NCBI GenBank assembly: GCA_950295325.1
Contig: OX485808.1
Location: 64,501-128,500, forward strand
Length of the DNA stretch: 64,000 nucleotides
DNA from: Polytrichum commune
Lineage: Eukaryota; Streptophyta; Polytrichopsida; Polytrichales; Polytrichaceae
Reading direction: 5' to 3'
The translations under genes and the position numbers were made by a program. The stretch's first letter is position 1; each line of letters opens with the position of its first letter. This document shows positions 11,386-22,599 of this stretch, piece by piece. The notes below the pieces were generated by a model. That model searched no databases. It had not been told where the DNA came from and saw only the letters and a program-made list of their open reading frames with translations.

Positions 11386-12178
11386 CCTCGAGGTGATCAC
11401 ACCCCCTTACGTTCTGTAACCACGTGCAATAATGGGGTATGTAATGGGGGGATATTCATGCACCTCTCAATGTTTTTTTCTTGCCCTATTTGTAGATATA
11501 AAGCTATTTTGATGTATTTTTTAGCACCCTATATTTATTTGTAATTATCTAGAGAGGCTAATTTTTGGCACCATATTTTTTTTATAAATCATACAAGTAC
11601 CAAATAGTTATAGCATTGCAAAATCAACTATGTGAGCAACAAACATTTCATACCATTCATCTTGTCATTCAAATGGTTTCAATTAGTTATACCAATCCTA
11701 AACCATTCAAAGTACCATTCAAAACACAATCAATAGCATTTGGTTACTAGTTAAAGGGTTATCAATAAACACGGAGATAACAAAATATACAAGCTAACAT
11801 AAACAAGTTGTAAACACATATATAGAACAAAACAAGAATTATAATCAGTTGTGACAAGACATAGAATTTTGCACAACTACCTACTCCAAAAAAAATTACA
11901 TTCAAATTCAAGAAAGCTAAATACAAAAGCCATAATTATTCTAACAATCCTACTCTACACTTTTAAGGGGATTCAATATCTATAACCCTATTTTTTTCTA
12001 TTGACTACTAAAATGAAGGAATTATTCACCACCTTATTTTACATATAATCATGTAGGGGACGTATTTCCAATGCTATGATAGATCTAATGAAATTATAAT
12101 TTCTACCCTCAACGAATTAAATTGATCCTATTTTTTATCTCGCGTGGTTTCTAAAATTCGGATGGTCACCTCCCCGAG
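11386..12178. mobile_element. Non-autonomous hAT-like element family C, internally deleted copy
   Basis: It begins near CGAGGTGATCACACCCCCTT with TGTAACCACGTGC just inside, and ends CGGATGGTCACCTCCCCGAG. The sequence follows the 54166-55519 element closely at both sides (for example GCAACAAACATTTCATACC) but lacks about 560 bp of the interior, so it is a deletion derivative. Terminal bases are diverged and no exact duplication is left. Confidence 0.8.
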
Positions 12179-12489
12179 GCCTTGGCAAAAAAAAAATGTA
12201 TACGTTGTTATTGACATGTGGGGATGTCTCCATAAATAAAAACTCCCACTTCCCTTTTTGTGCCACGAGTTTTTCATCACTGTAGATGGGAATAGACCTA
12301 ATAGCCTCAACAATTATGACCTTAAAATTCACGCAAAAAAAATCACCATTGTTTTTTTTCTTCTTCTTTTTATTTGCACCTTCTTCGATCGTTTAGACTC
12401 CCATCTTACATTGTTTGTGCGGACAAATGAAAGACGAGGTAAAATGGAAGAAAGATTGAAGTAGAAACACTGGGAGTGTCTCTCAAGGG

Positions 12490-13095
12490 CGGGGGGGGGG
12501 GGGTCACTCCCTCTTGTGTTATGTAATCATGTGCGTATAAAGGGTATTTTTATGGGGGCTATTTAGCTCTTCATTTGGATTTTAGGGAACCCTTCAAGTA
12601 CAAAATAATTTAAAAAAAAAACTTCATCAAATATTCAACAGCCTATAAGTAATTATAAAAGAAAACCTATATCATTTTAGATGATGCTAAATTACTTATA
12701 AATTATTGATTTACTCGTTCCGTATGGAGGCAAACTTAAGACTCCAAGATGGCATGGTGTATATTCACGTTGCTATATATTGGTGAAAGAAGAGTGTACA
12801 CATCATAACCCAATCGTTCAATTTTCATCCATTTTGCATGTATCATACGCGAATATACTCATTCTATTTTAAAAAAATCCTCTATGATTTTTGTCATACT
12901 AATTTCTTTCTATCTCAAACCTAGAGTGGGGGTTTCCCCCTTATGCCAAATGTTAAATAATCACATGTTTCACAATTTCGGTAGGCTATGTTAGATCCAA
13001 AGTTTCTATAATTTTTCTTGCCCATGAATAAAAAACACCCTATAGTTGTTCTCACGTGGTTTCTACTTTTCGCATGGTCACCCTCCCAAGGAGGG
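12490..13095. mobile_element. Short hAT-like element related to family C
   Basis: The left end is a run of about 13 G followed by GTCACTCCCTCTTGTG and ATCATGTGCG. The right end reads CTCACGTGGTTTCTACTTTT then GCATGGTCACCCTCCCAAGG. Both ends match family C in design, but the interior is different and shorter. No exact target duplication could be read. Confidence 0.6.
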
Positions 13096-13199
13096 TCTCC
13101 CTTGCAAGGCTAGGTTATTTTCACTACCCAAGCTAGAATGATTAGCAAACTTTGAGCAATATCTTTTAAACATTCATCTTTTGGTTTATGTTCTTAGAT

Positions 13200-13440
13200 C
13201 CACACCTAGCCACTCACAACTAAATTAAGCTATGTGGGTGTTATTCAATTATTTTTCTTAGTTAGATACTTATATTTGATTGGTGTGTGGTTAGGTGAAT
13301 ATCCAAGAACAAACACCATAAAGACACGTGTTAAAAAAAGATTGGACTACGTCTTCAAATTTTATTAACTGCTCCATACTCAGTAGTGAACATAATTGCA
13401 AGGACCTCTATATTTGCTTAAGGCTTCATTAGTTATGCAC
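13200..13440 (+). repeat. Repeat R, copy 3
   Basis: Plus-strand copy: ATATTTGATTGGTGTGTGGT, CATAAAGACACGTGTTAAAA, GATTGGACTACGTCTTCAAA. It shares order and spacing with the copies near 4690 and 30640. Confidence 0.55.
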
Positions 13441-14260
13441 TACTGATAACCACAACTTAATCCGGGGAGGGCTGATATTCAATATGGATTTTGTTGATGT
13501 TTCATCATGGATTTGCTATTTTAACATAGATTTGAAGATATGGTTATGATAAATAGAAGGTGGAGAAGAAGAAATACTAACCAAAACACAGTAATGCATT
13601 TTGCTTGATGGGATTAATTGAGGACGTATGGATGGCATTTCCTTGCATTGCCTAGGTGGCACCTAGATAGCATAACATTATTAAGTAGTGTGCGTTCGTT
13701 CATGTGCACCGCGAGAATATAACCATGGGATGCCGCAACTAGTGCAAATTTAGGGCGACTTTATACACGGCCTAGGGCCGGCCGGAGCACCGGCCTGATT
13801 AAGCCCTCAATCCGGCCCCACTTTATGAACTTTTTGGAGGCCCAACCTTGTCATATGTAAAGTGGTGAGGCCCGATTCTAGGGCCCGATGGTCTTGAGGG
13901 TTAAGTTTTATAGAACTTACCGTGGTCAATGTCCGGTGTTCTCGACAATTAAGTTTCACGACACTTAATACTATGAGGGATGACATCTATAGGGTTGTGG
14001 TTAGCGAATCGAAATTGGGTCCCACTAGACTAAATTGGGGCCTTTGAATATATTATGGCGTCAAAATGCTCCTATAAATTTATATACCATGTTCAATGGA
14101 TGGGTGTGGTTTAGAAGACACACCATATTCTTGATTAACGGCTTAAATGTTTCATTTTTATCTTAAGTGCATAATTAACACCTTAATTTTTGTGTTATTA
14201 GCCTAATGTTATCATATTTACACTAATTGTTATCTTATTAGACTAATCCATAGCCTAAGC

Positions 14261-15994
14261 CAGTGTCCGGGGAGTTTTATACAAAAATCGGTACATTGCC
14301 GATCTTTTATAAAGACATTCGGATTTTTATTTTTTTGCTCGGAAGCTACCTAAATCCAAAAAAAATCTCGGTTAAAAACCGATATTTAACTTTACCATTC
14401 GGTAATTTTCCGACTTTCTGAATTTCATTTCGGTATGTTTCCGAAGATTTGTATTGTATGTCGGATTTGTTTTTTAAAGTATTGTAAAAAAATTTGGTGT
14501 TATGCTTTTAAAGGGGTGAATTTGTGTTGATAGAAAATCCAAGTATCCTTGGAAGGATTTGAACCTTGCCAAGCCCCCACCAACTTGGGGCCAAGGATTT
14601 AGCCTTTAAAAATATATATAAATCCAAAAAGGGTTCATACATTATTTAGAGGCTAGTTAGTACAACAATACATGCAACTTTTAAACATCCGTATCCTCAT
14701 AATTAGAAAACACAGTTGAACTTTCTGAACAAGATGCATCACTTGCAGAAGACACATAACGTGAAGGATTAGCATATAAAAACCGGTATTTGGTTCCAGT
14801 TTTCCACAAAGGAATTGCCTCTTCAATAATATTATCAAAGTTTTAATATGGTCCCTCTAAAGCAATTCTAAGCATAGCTTCCAAATTTTTACTTCCAAGT
14901 TTGTTTCTCACTCGTGTTTTTATTAAATTTTGGACACTAAATGCCCTTTCACAAGTGGATGTTGATACACATTGTACTCTAGCCAAATCAGCAAGGACAA
15001 GCAAATTAGGATATCGGGTTTATAAATAATGATTTCATGTGATCATGCCCCATAAATCTCTACAAGTTTTATTTCCCCATTCAGTGGTGGTTTGCAGTTT
15101 GAAAGCTAGAAATTCACGCTTACAAGCCATCACATCAAAGAATGAAGGAAATTTTGAACCTTCTTGATAGTGATCATGCCCATTAGTAATTTTTCTAATT
15201 CAATCACCCCCAAATTTGGAGGCCTATCTGCTTTGAAGGCATATTAATAGGATTTAAAAATTTAAAACATGAAATAAGATCATTGTTTATAAATCTAGCA
15301 TCTAAGCCTACACAAACAATCTCTGCAAATGCACGTTGGAATTTAAGTGCTTCCTCAAGGTCATCTTCTAATCTAGACCGGTCCATTTCAAAACCGTGAT
15401 ACATTTTTCCAGAGCAGGTGGATCGCCGCACCGAACTGGACCTTCGAACTGGACCTCCGAAACAAATGTCTCCAACTAGATCGCAAGTGGATCGCCGCAA
15501 GTGGATGCGGAAACAAACATAAGCGAAAGAGCAGTAGTGAAAGAACACAGAGAGAAATTCCAGTAGAGGAGTGAGAGGATTGAGATACTTTGCACAAGGG
15601 ACTCAAACTCCTTATACTCATGAGAGAGGGTCCTTGGGTGCTTAGAGCCTCAAAACCCTAATCGGCCCAGTGAACGGAACCAACCCTAAATTAATTAACC
15701 TCCATGGTTCTTGACCTTATGAGTCATGACTCTAGTATTACCCTAGTAGAAATTTCCGCCCTATCCCTAGTCCCTTCGGCTACTTGCCTAAAATTTAAAA
15801 ATTGGCTCGGTAAATATCCTAAAATATGATGCCTCAACCGGCTATATTGCCGATCTTTTCTCATTTGAACCGGTCAATTTCCGACCTTAACAATTTTAAG
15901 TCGGTACCTCATCCGAATCATTGCGAACTCATTCGGAAATTTCCAAAAAAATTCGGCTAGCTCGTAACTAAAGTTCGGTACTCCCCGTTCATTG
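14261..15994 (-). mobile_element. hAT transposon (1734 bp) with exact 8-bp duplication
   Basis: Ends are CAGTGTCCGGGGAGT and, inverted, CAATGAACGGGGAGT. The target duplication GCCTAAGC is at 14253-14260 and 15995-16002. The first and last ~250 bp are dense in short CGGTA/CCGA motifs in both directions, typical of subterminal transposase-binding repeats in hAT elements. The interior carries a decayed transposase. It is inserted in the tandem array, and removing it with one duplication restores the array. Confidence 0.93.
14640..15400 (-). pseudogene. hAT transposase remnant (C-terminal dimerisation region)
   Basis: The minus strand reads FEMDRSRLEDDLEEALKF, LDARFINNDLISCFKFLNP and MPSKQIGLQIWG near 15400-15205, then CVSTSTCERAFSVQN followed by IKTRVRNKLGS and LEAMLRIALEGP near 15000-14850, and EEAIPLWKTGTKYR near 14800. 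This is the C-terminal part of the hAT transposase type that has the STSSCER-FS-QN dimerisation motif. Stops occur (after LQIWG and after LEGP) and the N-terminal zinc finger and catalytic core are missing. The copy cannot encode an active enzyme. Confidence 0.88.
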
Positions 15995-16548
15995 GCCTAA
16001 GCCATACCATATGCTTGATTAAATGCTTAAATGTTTCATTTCTATCTTAAGTGTGTGATTAGCACCCTAATTGTACCATATTTGTGCTAATTATTGTGTT
16101 AGTGGACTAGCCCATTGAATAATGCACGCCAAATTCTTGATTGACAACTTAAAATGTTTCATTTTTATCTTAAGTGTATGATTAGTGTCTTAATTGTTAT
16201 GTTAGTACCCTATTGCTAACATACTTATACTAATTGTTGCCTTATTAGACCAACCCATAGCCTAAGCCATACCATGTGTTTGATTAAATGCTTCAATGTT
16301 TCATTTTTATCTTAATGGTTTAGAAGACACACCATATTCTTGATTAACGGCTTAAATGTTTCATTTTTGTCTTAAGTGCATAATTAGCACCTTAATTTTT
16401 GTGTTATTAGCCTAATGTTATCACATCTACACTAATTTTTATCTTATTAGACTAATCCATAGCCTAAGCCATACCATATGCTTGATTAAATGCTTAAATG
16501 TTTCATTTCTATCTTAAGTGTGTGATTAACACCCTAATTGTTGTATTA

Positions 16549-18299
16549 TGTAGAATTGATTTTTTGGCTATCGCCTGTCTGAAAAGGGCAATTCTTGAAA
16601 TTTAACGTCTTTCATTCGGCTATAGGCAGTCAATAGCCATCCAAAGGGATGAAAGCATGCAATAGCCGTTAAGAAGTGGTTACGACGGCTAACCACCTGG
16701 TCTTCTCTCTCGGCATTAAGAGGGAGCCAGGCAAGTAGGAAGACAGGCTATTTGCAAGCAACAAGATCTTACATAGTCTCAGATTAGCAATAGGCGTAGA
16801 AGTCTGTAGCTCAGTGATTGAGCCAGGCAACAGTCTTGAACTAGCAGGAAGTTTGGAATGACAATATTAGGAAGTTAAAGGGCCACAAAACTTGGACCCT
16901 GAAGTGGACTTATCTCTTTTGTGTTAATGAGATGATTATGAGTGAAGTATTATGTGTAATTGGTTGTCTTATGAGCGAAGAGGATTGTTGAAGTAAGTGA
17001 TGTGTAATGTCGTGAATGATACTTAGAAAGCGAGTTGGGCAAGTAGTCTGACTTAGCATTGTAATGTCAAGATCAGGCAAATAGGCTGAGAGGAAGTTTG
17101 TATTTGGGGCAAGACAATGCTGATTAAATGTGAGTGATAGAAGTGAAGCACAAGAGGCTGAGAAGTTGTAGAGTGATGAGAAACAATGAGGCAATATTCT
17201 GAGAGATGTGTCTGAGGGCTATGAAAAGCCGAAGCCAAGATGTGGCAATAGTCCGGTAGAAGGCCAGAGAGTGGCAAGGCAACTGGTCAGAGAGAGTTTG
17301 ACGGATACATACCGCCTGTCGTGAAGAAGGCAAGTAAGGAAAGGCTTGATAGGAAGCAAGAAAGGCAATAGGCTTGGCTAAAGACTAGTAGCTGAGACCC
17401 GCGGGATCAGGCCATGGGCCAAGTCAAGAAAAGATAATGGCCATAGTCTGTAGAGAGGACTGAGAGGTCCCGAGGGGCTGCTTAGTAGCCAGCCGAGAAG
17501 GGCAATAGTCTTAGGAAGAGAGAAAGACAGGGAGGTTAGAGTGAGGCCATCGCCTGGGCTAGTGCCCCAAAATTCCAGCCTTTGGTCAGTGTGTCAGAAA
17601 GGGAAAGAAGAGGAGAGTTAGGCAAGTGTCAGCAGAAAGATGGAAGGGCTAGAGGCAGGCTATAGGCTGTCAAGGCGGTACCTTCCCCTGAAGGAAAGAA
17701 TATCTTACTGGAGTAAGACTTTACCCTTTGTATGTTGATTGATTAGTTTATAGAGGACTAAAGCCTTAAGGAAGAACATCGCCTAGCTGTGAATGCATTA
17801 CCTTTGTATTAACAAGTGAATGGTTGTTGAGATGAGTCACCAGATGGTTGAAGACTAAGGTGGTGACTTGAGCACATGAAGACATGTATGAGGCTGGTAA
17901 GTTGATAACAAGGAGTTAATTAAGGAATTTGCAAGTTTTATCTCTGGCATACTCAAGACGATGTGGTTACTAAAAGACATTACCCGGACGACGTCCTGAC
18001 AAATTGCCCTGCCAACTTGCCAAGCTTTTGAGCTTCACGACTGATATAGGTCACAACCATAGAGTGATAGAAAATTACCTTATGATAGGACGGAATCACC
18101 CACTACTGAAAGTGCACAAAATAATCATAAGAGTGTGGAATAAGTGGAATAATGAAGGAACGAAGAAGGAAAAGTCTTAAGTTGTTAATAAAGTCCTTAA
18201 TCCAATGTGACAATAACCCTTATAGACACTAGCTCAGTCTTCCTAGAGACCTTGTTCCCTGGGTTTTGTTCTTTTAAGCCATAGCAAAAACTAACTACA
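16549..18299. mobile_element. Probable solo LTR (1751 bp)
   Basis: It begins TGTAGAATTG and ends CTAACTACA, giving TG..CA termini and a 5-bp inverted TGTAG/CTACA. It is flanked by TATTA at 16544-16548 and 18300-18304. Removing it and one TATTA restores the tandem-array text TTGTTGTATTATTAGCC. There is no retroelement coding sequence inside. The plus strand is purine-rich with recurrent GGCAAGT/AGGCTAT phrases. Unequal recombination between two LTRs of one retrotransposon is the usual origin (general knowledge). Confidence 0.8.
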
Positions 18300-18575
18300 T
18301 ATTATTAGCCTAATGATATCATATTTTAACTAATTGATGCGTTATTAGACTAACCTATAGCCTAAGCCATACTATATGCTTGATTAAATGCTTGAATGTT
18401 TCACTTTTATCGTAAGTGTGTGATTAACGCCCTAATTGTTGCCTTATTAGTCTAATGCAATCATATTTATGCTAATTGTTGTGTTATTAGAAGAGTGGAG
18501 TGAAGAGGAGAGGAAAATAATTTACTCTGGTAGTGATTGACGGACAAGATGAGCTCAATCTGACGGAGGAGCCCA

Positions 18576-18641
18576 ATCGGGCCCTAGATGGGAGTTTGGG
18601 ACGAGGAAAAGCTCGTCCCGAACTCTCATCTAGGGCCCGAT
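18576..18641. repeat. Near-perfect hairpin with 30-bp arms
   Basis: Arm 1 is 18576-18605, starting ATCGGGCCCTAGATGGGAG. Arm 2 is 18612-18641, ending ATCTAGGGCCCGAT. The loop is GAAAAG. Only two positions mismatch, both compatible with G-U pairing in RNA. Confidence 0.9.
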
Positions 18642-18945
18642 GGTTTGATGTCAAAATTATGCCACCTAAGAGACATGGGATGAGAGTGAGTGTTCGGGCT
18701 GGCCCCAAGTATAAAGCCCTTGGCATCAAATCGAGCGATCCTATTGCCCCAAATTTTGAGAGTTCCGGCCGGCCCTCAATCCGGCCCCAAGTATAAAGTG
18801 GCCCACTGTCTGAACTAACGATAGTAATGTCATGAGCTTACGGTAAATTAGAACTTAGGCGGTTCCGTCGTTTGTGTAAAGTTAGTGTAATCAGCTTCCT
18901 TTCTTCCTTACGAGGCATTTGCGACGATCGCCATAGCCAGGAAAC

Positions 18946-21257
18946 ATGAAGCGGCTATGGCCTACGCTGCAGCAGCTGCTCCAGCGTCTCAAGCTTCGCC
19001 TCCGACTCTCCGTCCGCCGCCGCCTGGCCCTCGGTTATCTCCCCACTTTCTTTTGCATCACAAAGTTCACAAATTGTTTTGTGTTTTCTTCCTCACTCTT
19101 CGAGTGATCAACCCTAAACCCTAAACCCTTTGTGCAGATGTCATGGCTCTCACCACTGGGTTGCGGCCTGTGGTAATGCTCGATTACATCACCTACTCCA
19201 CATCGACTATGCAGCAATTATGCCAGCTTCTCTTTCACCTCTCGCAGGTTTTACTTCTGTTTACCTTCAATCTAATTCCCACGGAGGATGAGGCGACTTA
19301 AGGTTTCAGCTTGTAGCTTCCCAGGGATGTGACTGGAGGTTTCAGCGAGTTCATCCAGACACACCTGAAATGACAAAAACACATCCATCAACGAAGCACC
19401 AGAAAGAAACGAATATTCACATTTACAAGTAGAAGTGAATGTCGTAATCCGTACAAAACGGTGAGGTGATGGAAATACTTTCACAGAAACACAAGCGATG
19501 TTCTTCCAGGAAATCCAAGTCAAGAAGTTAATTGACACAATACTAAAGCACACTTTTAATTCAACTTATCAAGAACACAAGTGTTCCTGATACATGTGCT
19601 AAATCACAAAATATCAGGTTCTGTACTAGGCTCACAATTGGCGATGAGGTTGTCACCACTAATGAACCTCAAACAGTTGAGCTACAGAGTCAGGTGTTCA
19701 AATGTGTTTCATGAAGGAGGCTAGTTCTATTAGTTTTGAAGCATTTATGATACTCCAAAATCAGCAGATGTTCCAGCCAAGAACTGATCTGGTGTGCTTG
19801 GAGATCATGCATCTTAGGATACATGATGAACTACTAATGTGATTATGAACCCTGAATTAGGGCAATGCCTAATTTGATGTAGTTCTGTGTAATTTTCACG
19901 TGGCCATATGACAATCAGCTGCTTAATTGGGTATGGTGGCCATTCTCTAGGTGACCTCCTCTATGTGACAATTTTGAAATGGGTGGGTAGGAAGTGGAGA
20001 ATGTGAGGGCGCTGCGGGTGCTCGATATGGAAGGCTGTGGGTACCTGGTTCACCCTGCGTATTTGGTGGGATTTATGGAGCAGAGCCTAATTTCCAGTTC
20101 GGAGCCTGTTTTTGTTGTTCTTGACGACAGCTCTCCTCGGGTGTGTATCCATGCAGCGGCCATCCTGTGCTTGAGTTTCAGATGTCACGTAATGGAATTT
20201 TGTTCAGAATCTCACCTGGCTGGAATTGTGGCTAAAATTGTGACAGAAAGCTTCAGCGGCGGAACAGGGGACCATTATGAAGAACCTCTCGGGAGTACGA
20301 CAACGACTCTCTTCTCTTTTAATGGCACAAGAGACCGAGCCTTGCTTCAATCCTAGTACAAAAGATTCGAGCGGAGCGAATCATCAGCGAGTGGTATCTG
20401 AAGATGCTGTAGGCCCGGGCCTGCTAGTTGCAGGCAACATCACTTGCGATTCTGGCATTCTGCTGCCAACACTTAATGGGTGCAGTCATGTGCTCTTTCA
20501 TAACTCTTTGATTGCTTTGCGTTTTATCGCTCTATGTTCAGCATAATATATTTCCAGGCTCAATGGCATTTCTGCTTGTGCAGATGGTTGCTGGGCTATC
20601 CAGTTGTGTACGTATTTACAGAATCGAGGGCTTCTTGGGCAGGGCAATGTGTGGGCAGTGACACGCTCCACCTCTACCAGATTCTTGTGAACAGGTGTGA
20701 AGGTTTGAAACTTAAAAAGTGTCTTGGTAGACAAAGTTCTCATGGATTTTTTTGAAATCACTTTTTTGTGCTACCAAGCTGGTGTTTCAGTCCCATACTT
20801 TGTGGATTTCATCATTACTTTCACAATGACTCTGATGTAAAATTCTCTGGATGTACAGTCCTTTACTCCCACCAATGCCATCTCAAGGCAGTGGTGGGCC
20901 GATGCATGATGAGGATGACCTTTTGAGGTCAGTGAGATTTCGTTTTATCATGGTTGGCTTATGGCGGTTTCAGTTTTGTTGTTTCGTTGTTTAATTTGCA
21001 TGTATGATGCAACATCACCACTTATATGAGTTTCCTTACAAGTTGATGACTTAGTTTGCAGGCCTGCGCTGTTCTGATGTCTTGTGGATTGTTGCAGTTT
21101 CACAGTACCCTGTTCTCTCAGCCTGCTAGGTTCAGCAGAGGTTTGGGTCAAAGTCTTCTTTGAGTCGATTGCAAGATGCACAGAACAATCTCCAGAGGTA
21201 TGGATGTCTGTACGGCTTGAAGTCACTGAACGCAGGATGGAGTCTATTGCTTTCTAA
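18946..21257 (+). CDS. DUF4504 family protein (C1orf74/UPF0739-like)
   Basis: Proposed exons: 18946-19033, 19138-19247, 19991-20294, 20434-20479, 20584-20694 and 21098-21257. The protein starts MKRLWPTLQQLLQRLK and carries VMALTTGLRPVVMLDY, then VRALRVLDMEG-GYLVHP, WLLGYPVVYVF, and the tail SFTVPCSLSLLGSAEVW ending MESIAF-stop. This order (TGLRP..DY near the N-terminus, LGYPV-Y, then FTVP and a hydrophobic C-terminal tail) is that of the uncharacterised eukaryotic family that includes human C1orf74. Its function is not known. Splice phases agree at all joints, but exons 3/4 (20294/20434) are the least certain, because two open frames overlap there. The next gene (LPP) is convergent. The family assignment is from remembered motif order and should be checked by a profile search. 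Confidence 0.75.
19110..19130 (+). promoter_or_regulatory. Telo-box cluster in DUF4504 intron 1
   Basis: Three tandem CCCTAAA units occur just before the CTTTGTGCAG acceptor. AAACCCTA motifs near the 5' end of plant housekeeping genes act as binding sites for telomere-repeat-binding factors (family knowledge). Confidence 0.5.
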
Positions 21258-21575
21258 GAACGATGTCTTGGAATTATGGAGGGAAAACTGCTAGCCCGAA
21301 GCTAAAGGGTTCTTCAATATGCCTGAGGACATTCAGCATGCATCATGGTATGCTGTGGCACTTTTGACTTCATTGCTATTTGAAATGTGTACATCTTGTC
21401 ACTTGAATTCCACTGTGTTTGTGTAAGATAGTGTCTCAAGATTAGCAAAGATATATACATACATACATATATATATATAAATTTGATCTTTATTGATAAG
21501 CCTGCAGCCAACATTGTCATGGACTGAAAGCGAACCAGGTGCAAATTCTAATATGTATCCTATTACTATCTGCAG

Positions 21576-22590
21576 GTGATGAAGGTTGGGCCCTCTGCCA
21601 TAACTCTCTAGAGACTTTGGCTAGCTTTGCACAAATCCTTTACAGCCAGCATGCAGTTGAAGCATGTTATGACGTAGATTTGAAATTCCAAAAAAGTTTG
21701 TCACTGACAATGTGATCTTCTCCTCAAATACTTCACAAGAGAGGGATTTTTTTTACAAGGGTTCTTCCACCTGATTCAAGGTGTCCAAGCTGGTGCAAAG
21801 ATGCAAGTGCTGGAGGACGCCATTTCTTCAGTGAAATTGGGGTGAAATTGATGCCACTGAATGATGGGACGAAACCCTATGCTCAAGTTCCAACCTGCAT
21901 ACTAGTTGCACCGAGTGGCACAGTTGCTCTAATTAGCAGATTGTAAGTGGTCGCATGGAAACAAGTTGGAACTCTGTCGTATTGAACATTTCAATTGTTT
22001 GTATGAAGAGATCTTTAAGCAGGAGTTTCCTTTTCACTTGTGTCTTGTGCCAATCTTCTCTCGACTCAATGTTTTGGATTCTGAACTACATTGTCCTCTT
22101 TTGATTGCCATAACGTTGCCCTAATTTGAATTATCTGAACCAAATCACTGGATTGCCATTGAAGAGCACAGATCACTGTCTGCCCACATGACAAAGACAT
22201 TGCTCCTCAACGTCAGGAGTCAGTTGACCAAAGAAAATTGAATGGTTGGCTACTGGCTACATTGCTCTCATTTCTGTCCAGCTTCTCCCCTTACACATGG
22301 TGTCGTGGTTGTATTCATAGGTCTGCATTGGAATTAATAGATCACAATGAAATACTGTTGTGTTTTGAAAAACCCTTTGACAGCATATTAAAAGAATTAG
22401 TTCCACTGTTGAGTTCAGAAGTAATTATGTATTGGTGGACGTCAGGCAGGGATACTAAAAATAAAACCACTCCTATCTCATGCTCAGGTAGTTTCATCCC
22501 TTTTCATCTTATCTTTTCAAGCTGTTTGTTTGAGAAAAGATATTGGTTTGGGCTTCAATGCAAGCCAGTGATGTTTGGGGGGCTGCGTAA
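21576..22590 (+). other. Coding-like segments of an unrecognised gene or pseudogene
   Basis: Three stretches look like exons. 21576-21716 reads DEGWALCHNSLETLASFAQI then LYSQHAVEACYDVDLKFQ. 21740-21943 reads RVLPPDSRCPSWCKDASAGG, then HFFSEIGVKLMPLNDGTKPY and TCILVAPSGTVALISRL-stop. 22321-22486 reads SALELIDHNEILLCFEKPFD, then ILKELVPLLSSEVIMYWW, between an AG and a GT. Their composition and amphipathic patterns are protein-like, but I do not recognise the family and no continuous gene model closes. A T8 run at 21749 may hide a frameshift between the first two. They follow DUF4504 by about 300 bp on the same strand, so a small downstream gene or a decayed one are both possible. Confidence 0.4.
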
Positions 22591-22599
22591 CAGCTGACT

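Larger units (their letters stand above)
14095..18490. repeat. Tandem array of ~130-150-bp units, split by two insertions
   Basis: Units are found at 14095-14260, 16003-16548 and 18305-18490. Each contains CTTAAATGTTTCATTT, ATCTTAAGTG and CTAATCCATAGCCTAAGCC-type phrases. The unit at about 14105-14260 is nearly the same as that at 16320-16475, so a longer-period duplication is also present. Joined across the insertions, the array is about 0.9 kb, or six to seven units. No open frame. Confidence 0.82.
13751..18805. mobile_element. Compound ~5-kb element with GGCC-rich inverted ends and nested insertions
   Basis: The left end TAGGGCGACTTTATAC and the inverse of the right end TGGGCCACTTTATAC match, and both carry GGGCCGGCCGGA about 20-35 nt inside. 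Between them lie a tandem-repeat array, a hAT element (14261-15994), a solo LTR (16549-18299) and a near-perfect hairpin (18576-18641). After subtracting the two insertions the host element would be about 1.5 kb. No target duplication is visible, so the outer limits are tentative. The ends resemble those of MITE family A. Confidence 0.5.

Noticed and set aside
14540-14600. tRNA-like 3' half (GGTTCAAATCC-type loop on the minus strand)
   Set aside because: No matching D-arm, anticodon stem or acceptor pairing; it lies inside the hAT element.
15204-15548. Apparent single protein spanning 114 codons on the minus strand
   Set aside because: Only the later half is transposase-like; the first half is element leader, so this is part of a pseudogene rather than a gene.
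14095-18490. CRISPR-like array
   Set aside because: Units are contiguous diverged tandem copies without unique spacers, in a plant genome.
13751-18805. Target-site duplication for the compound element
   Set aside because: Flanks TGCAAATT and CTGTCTGA do not match; outer ends kept only as tentative.
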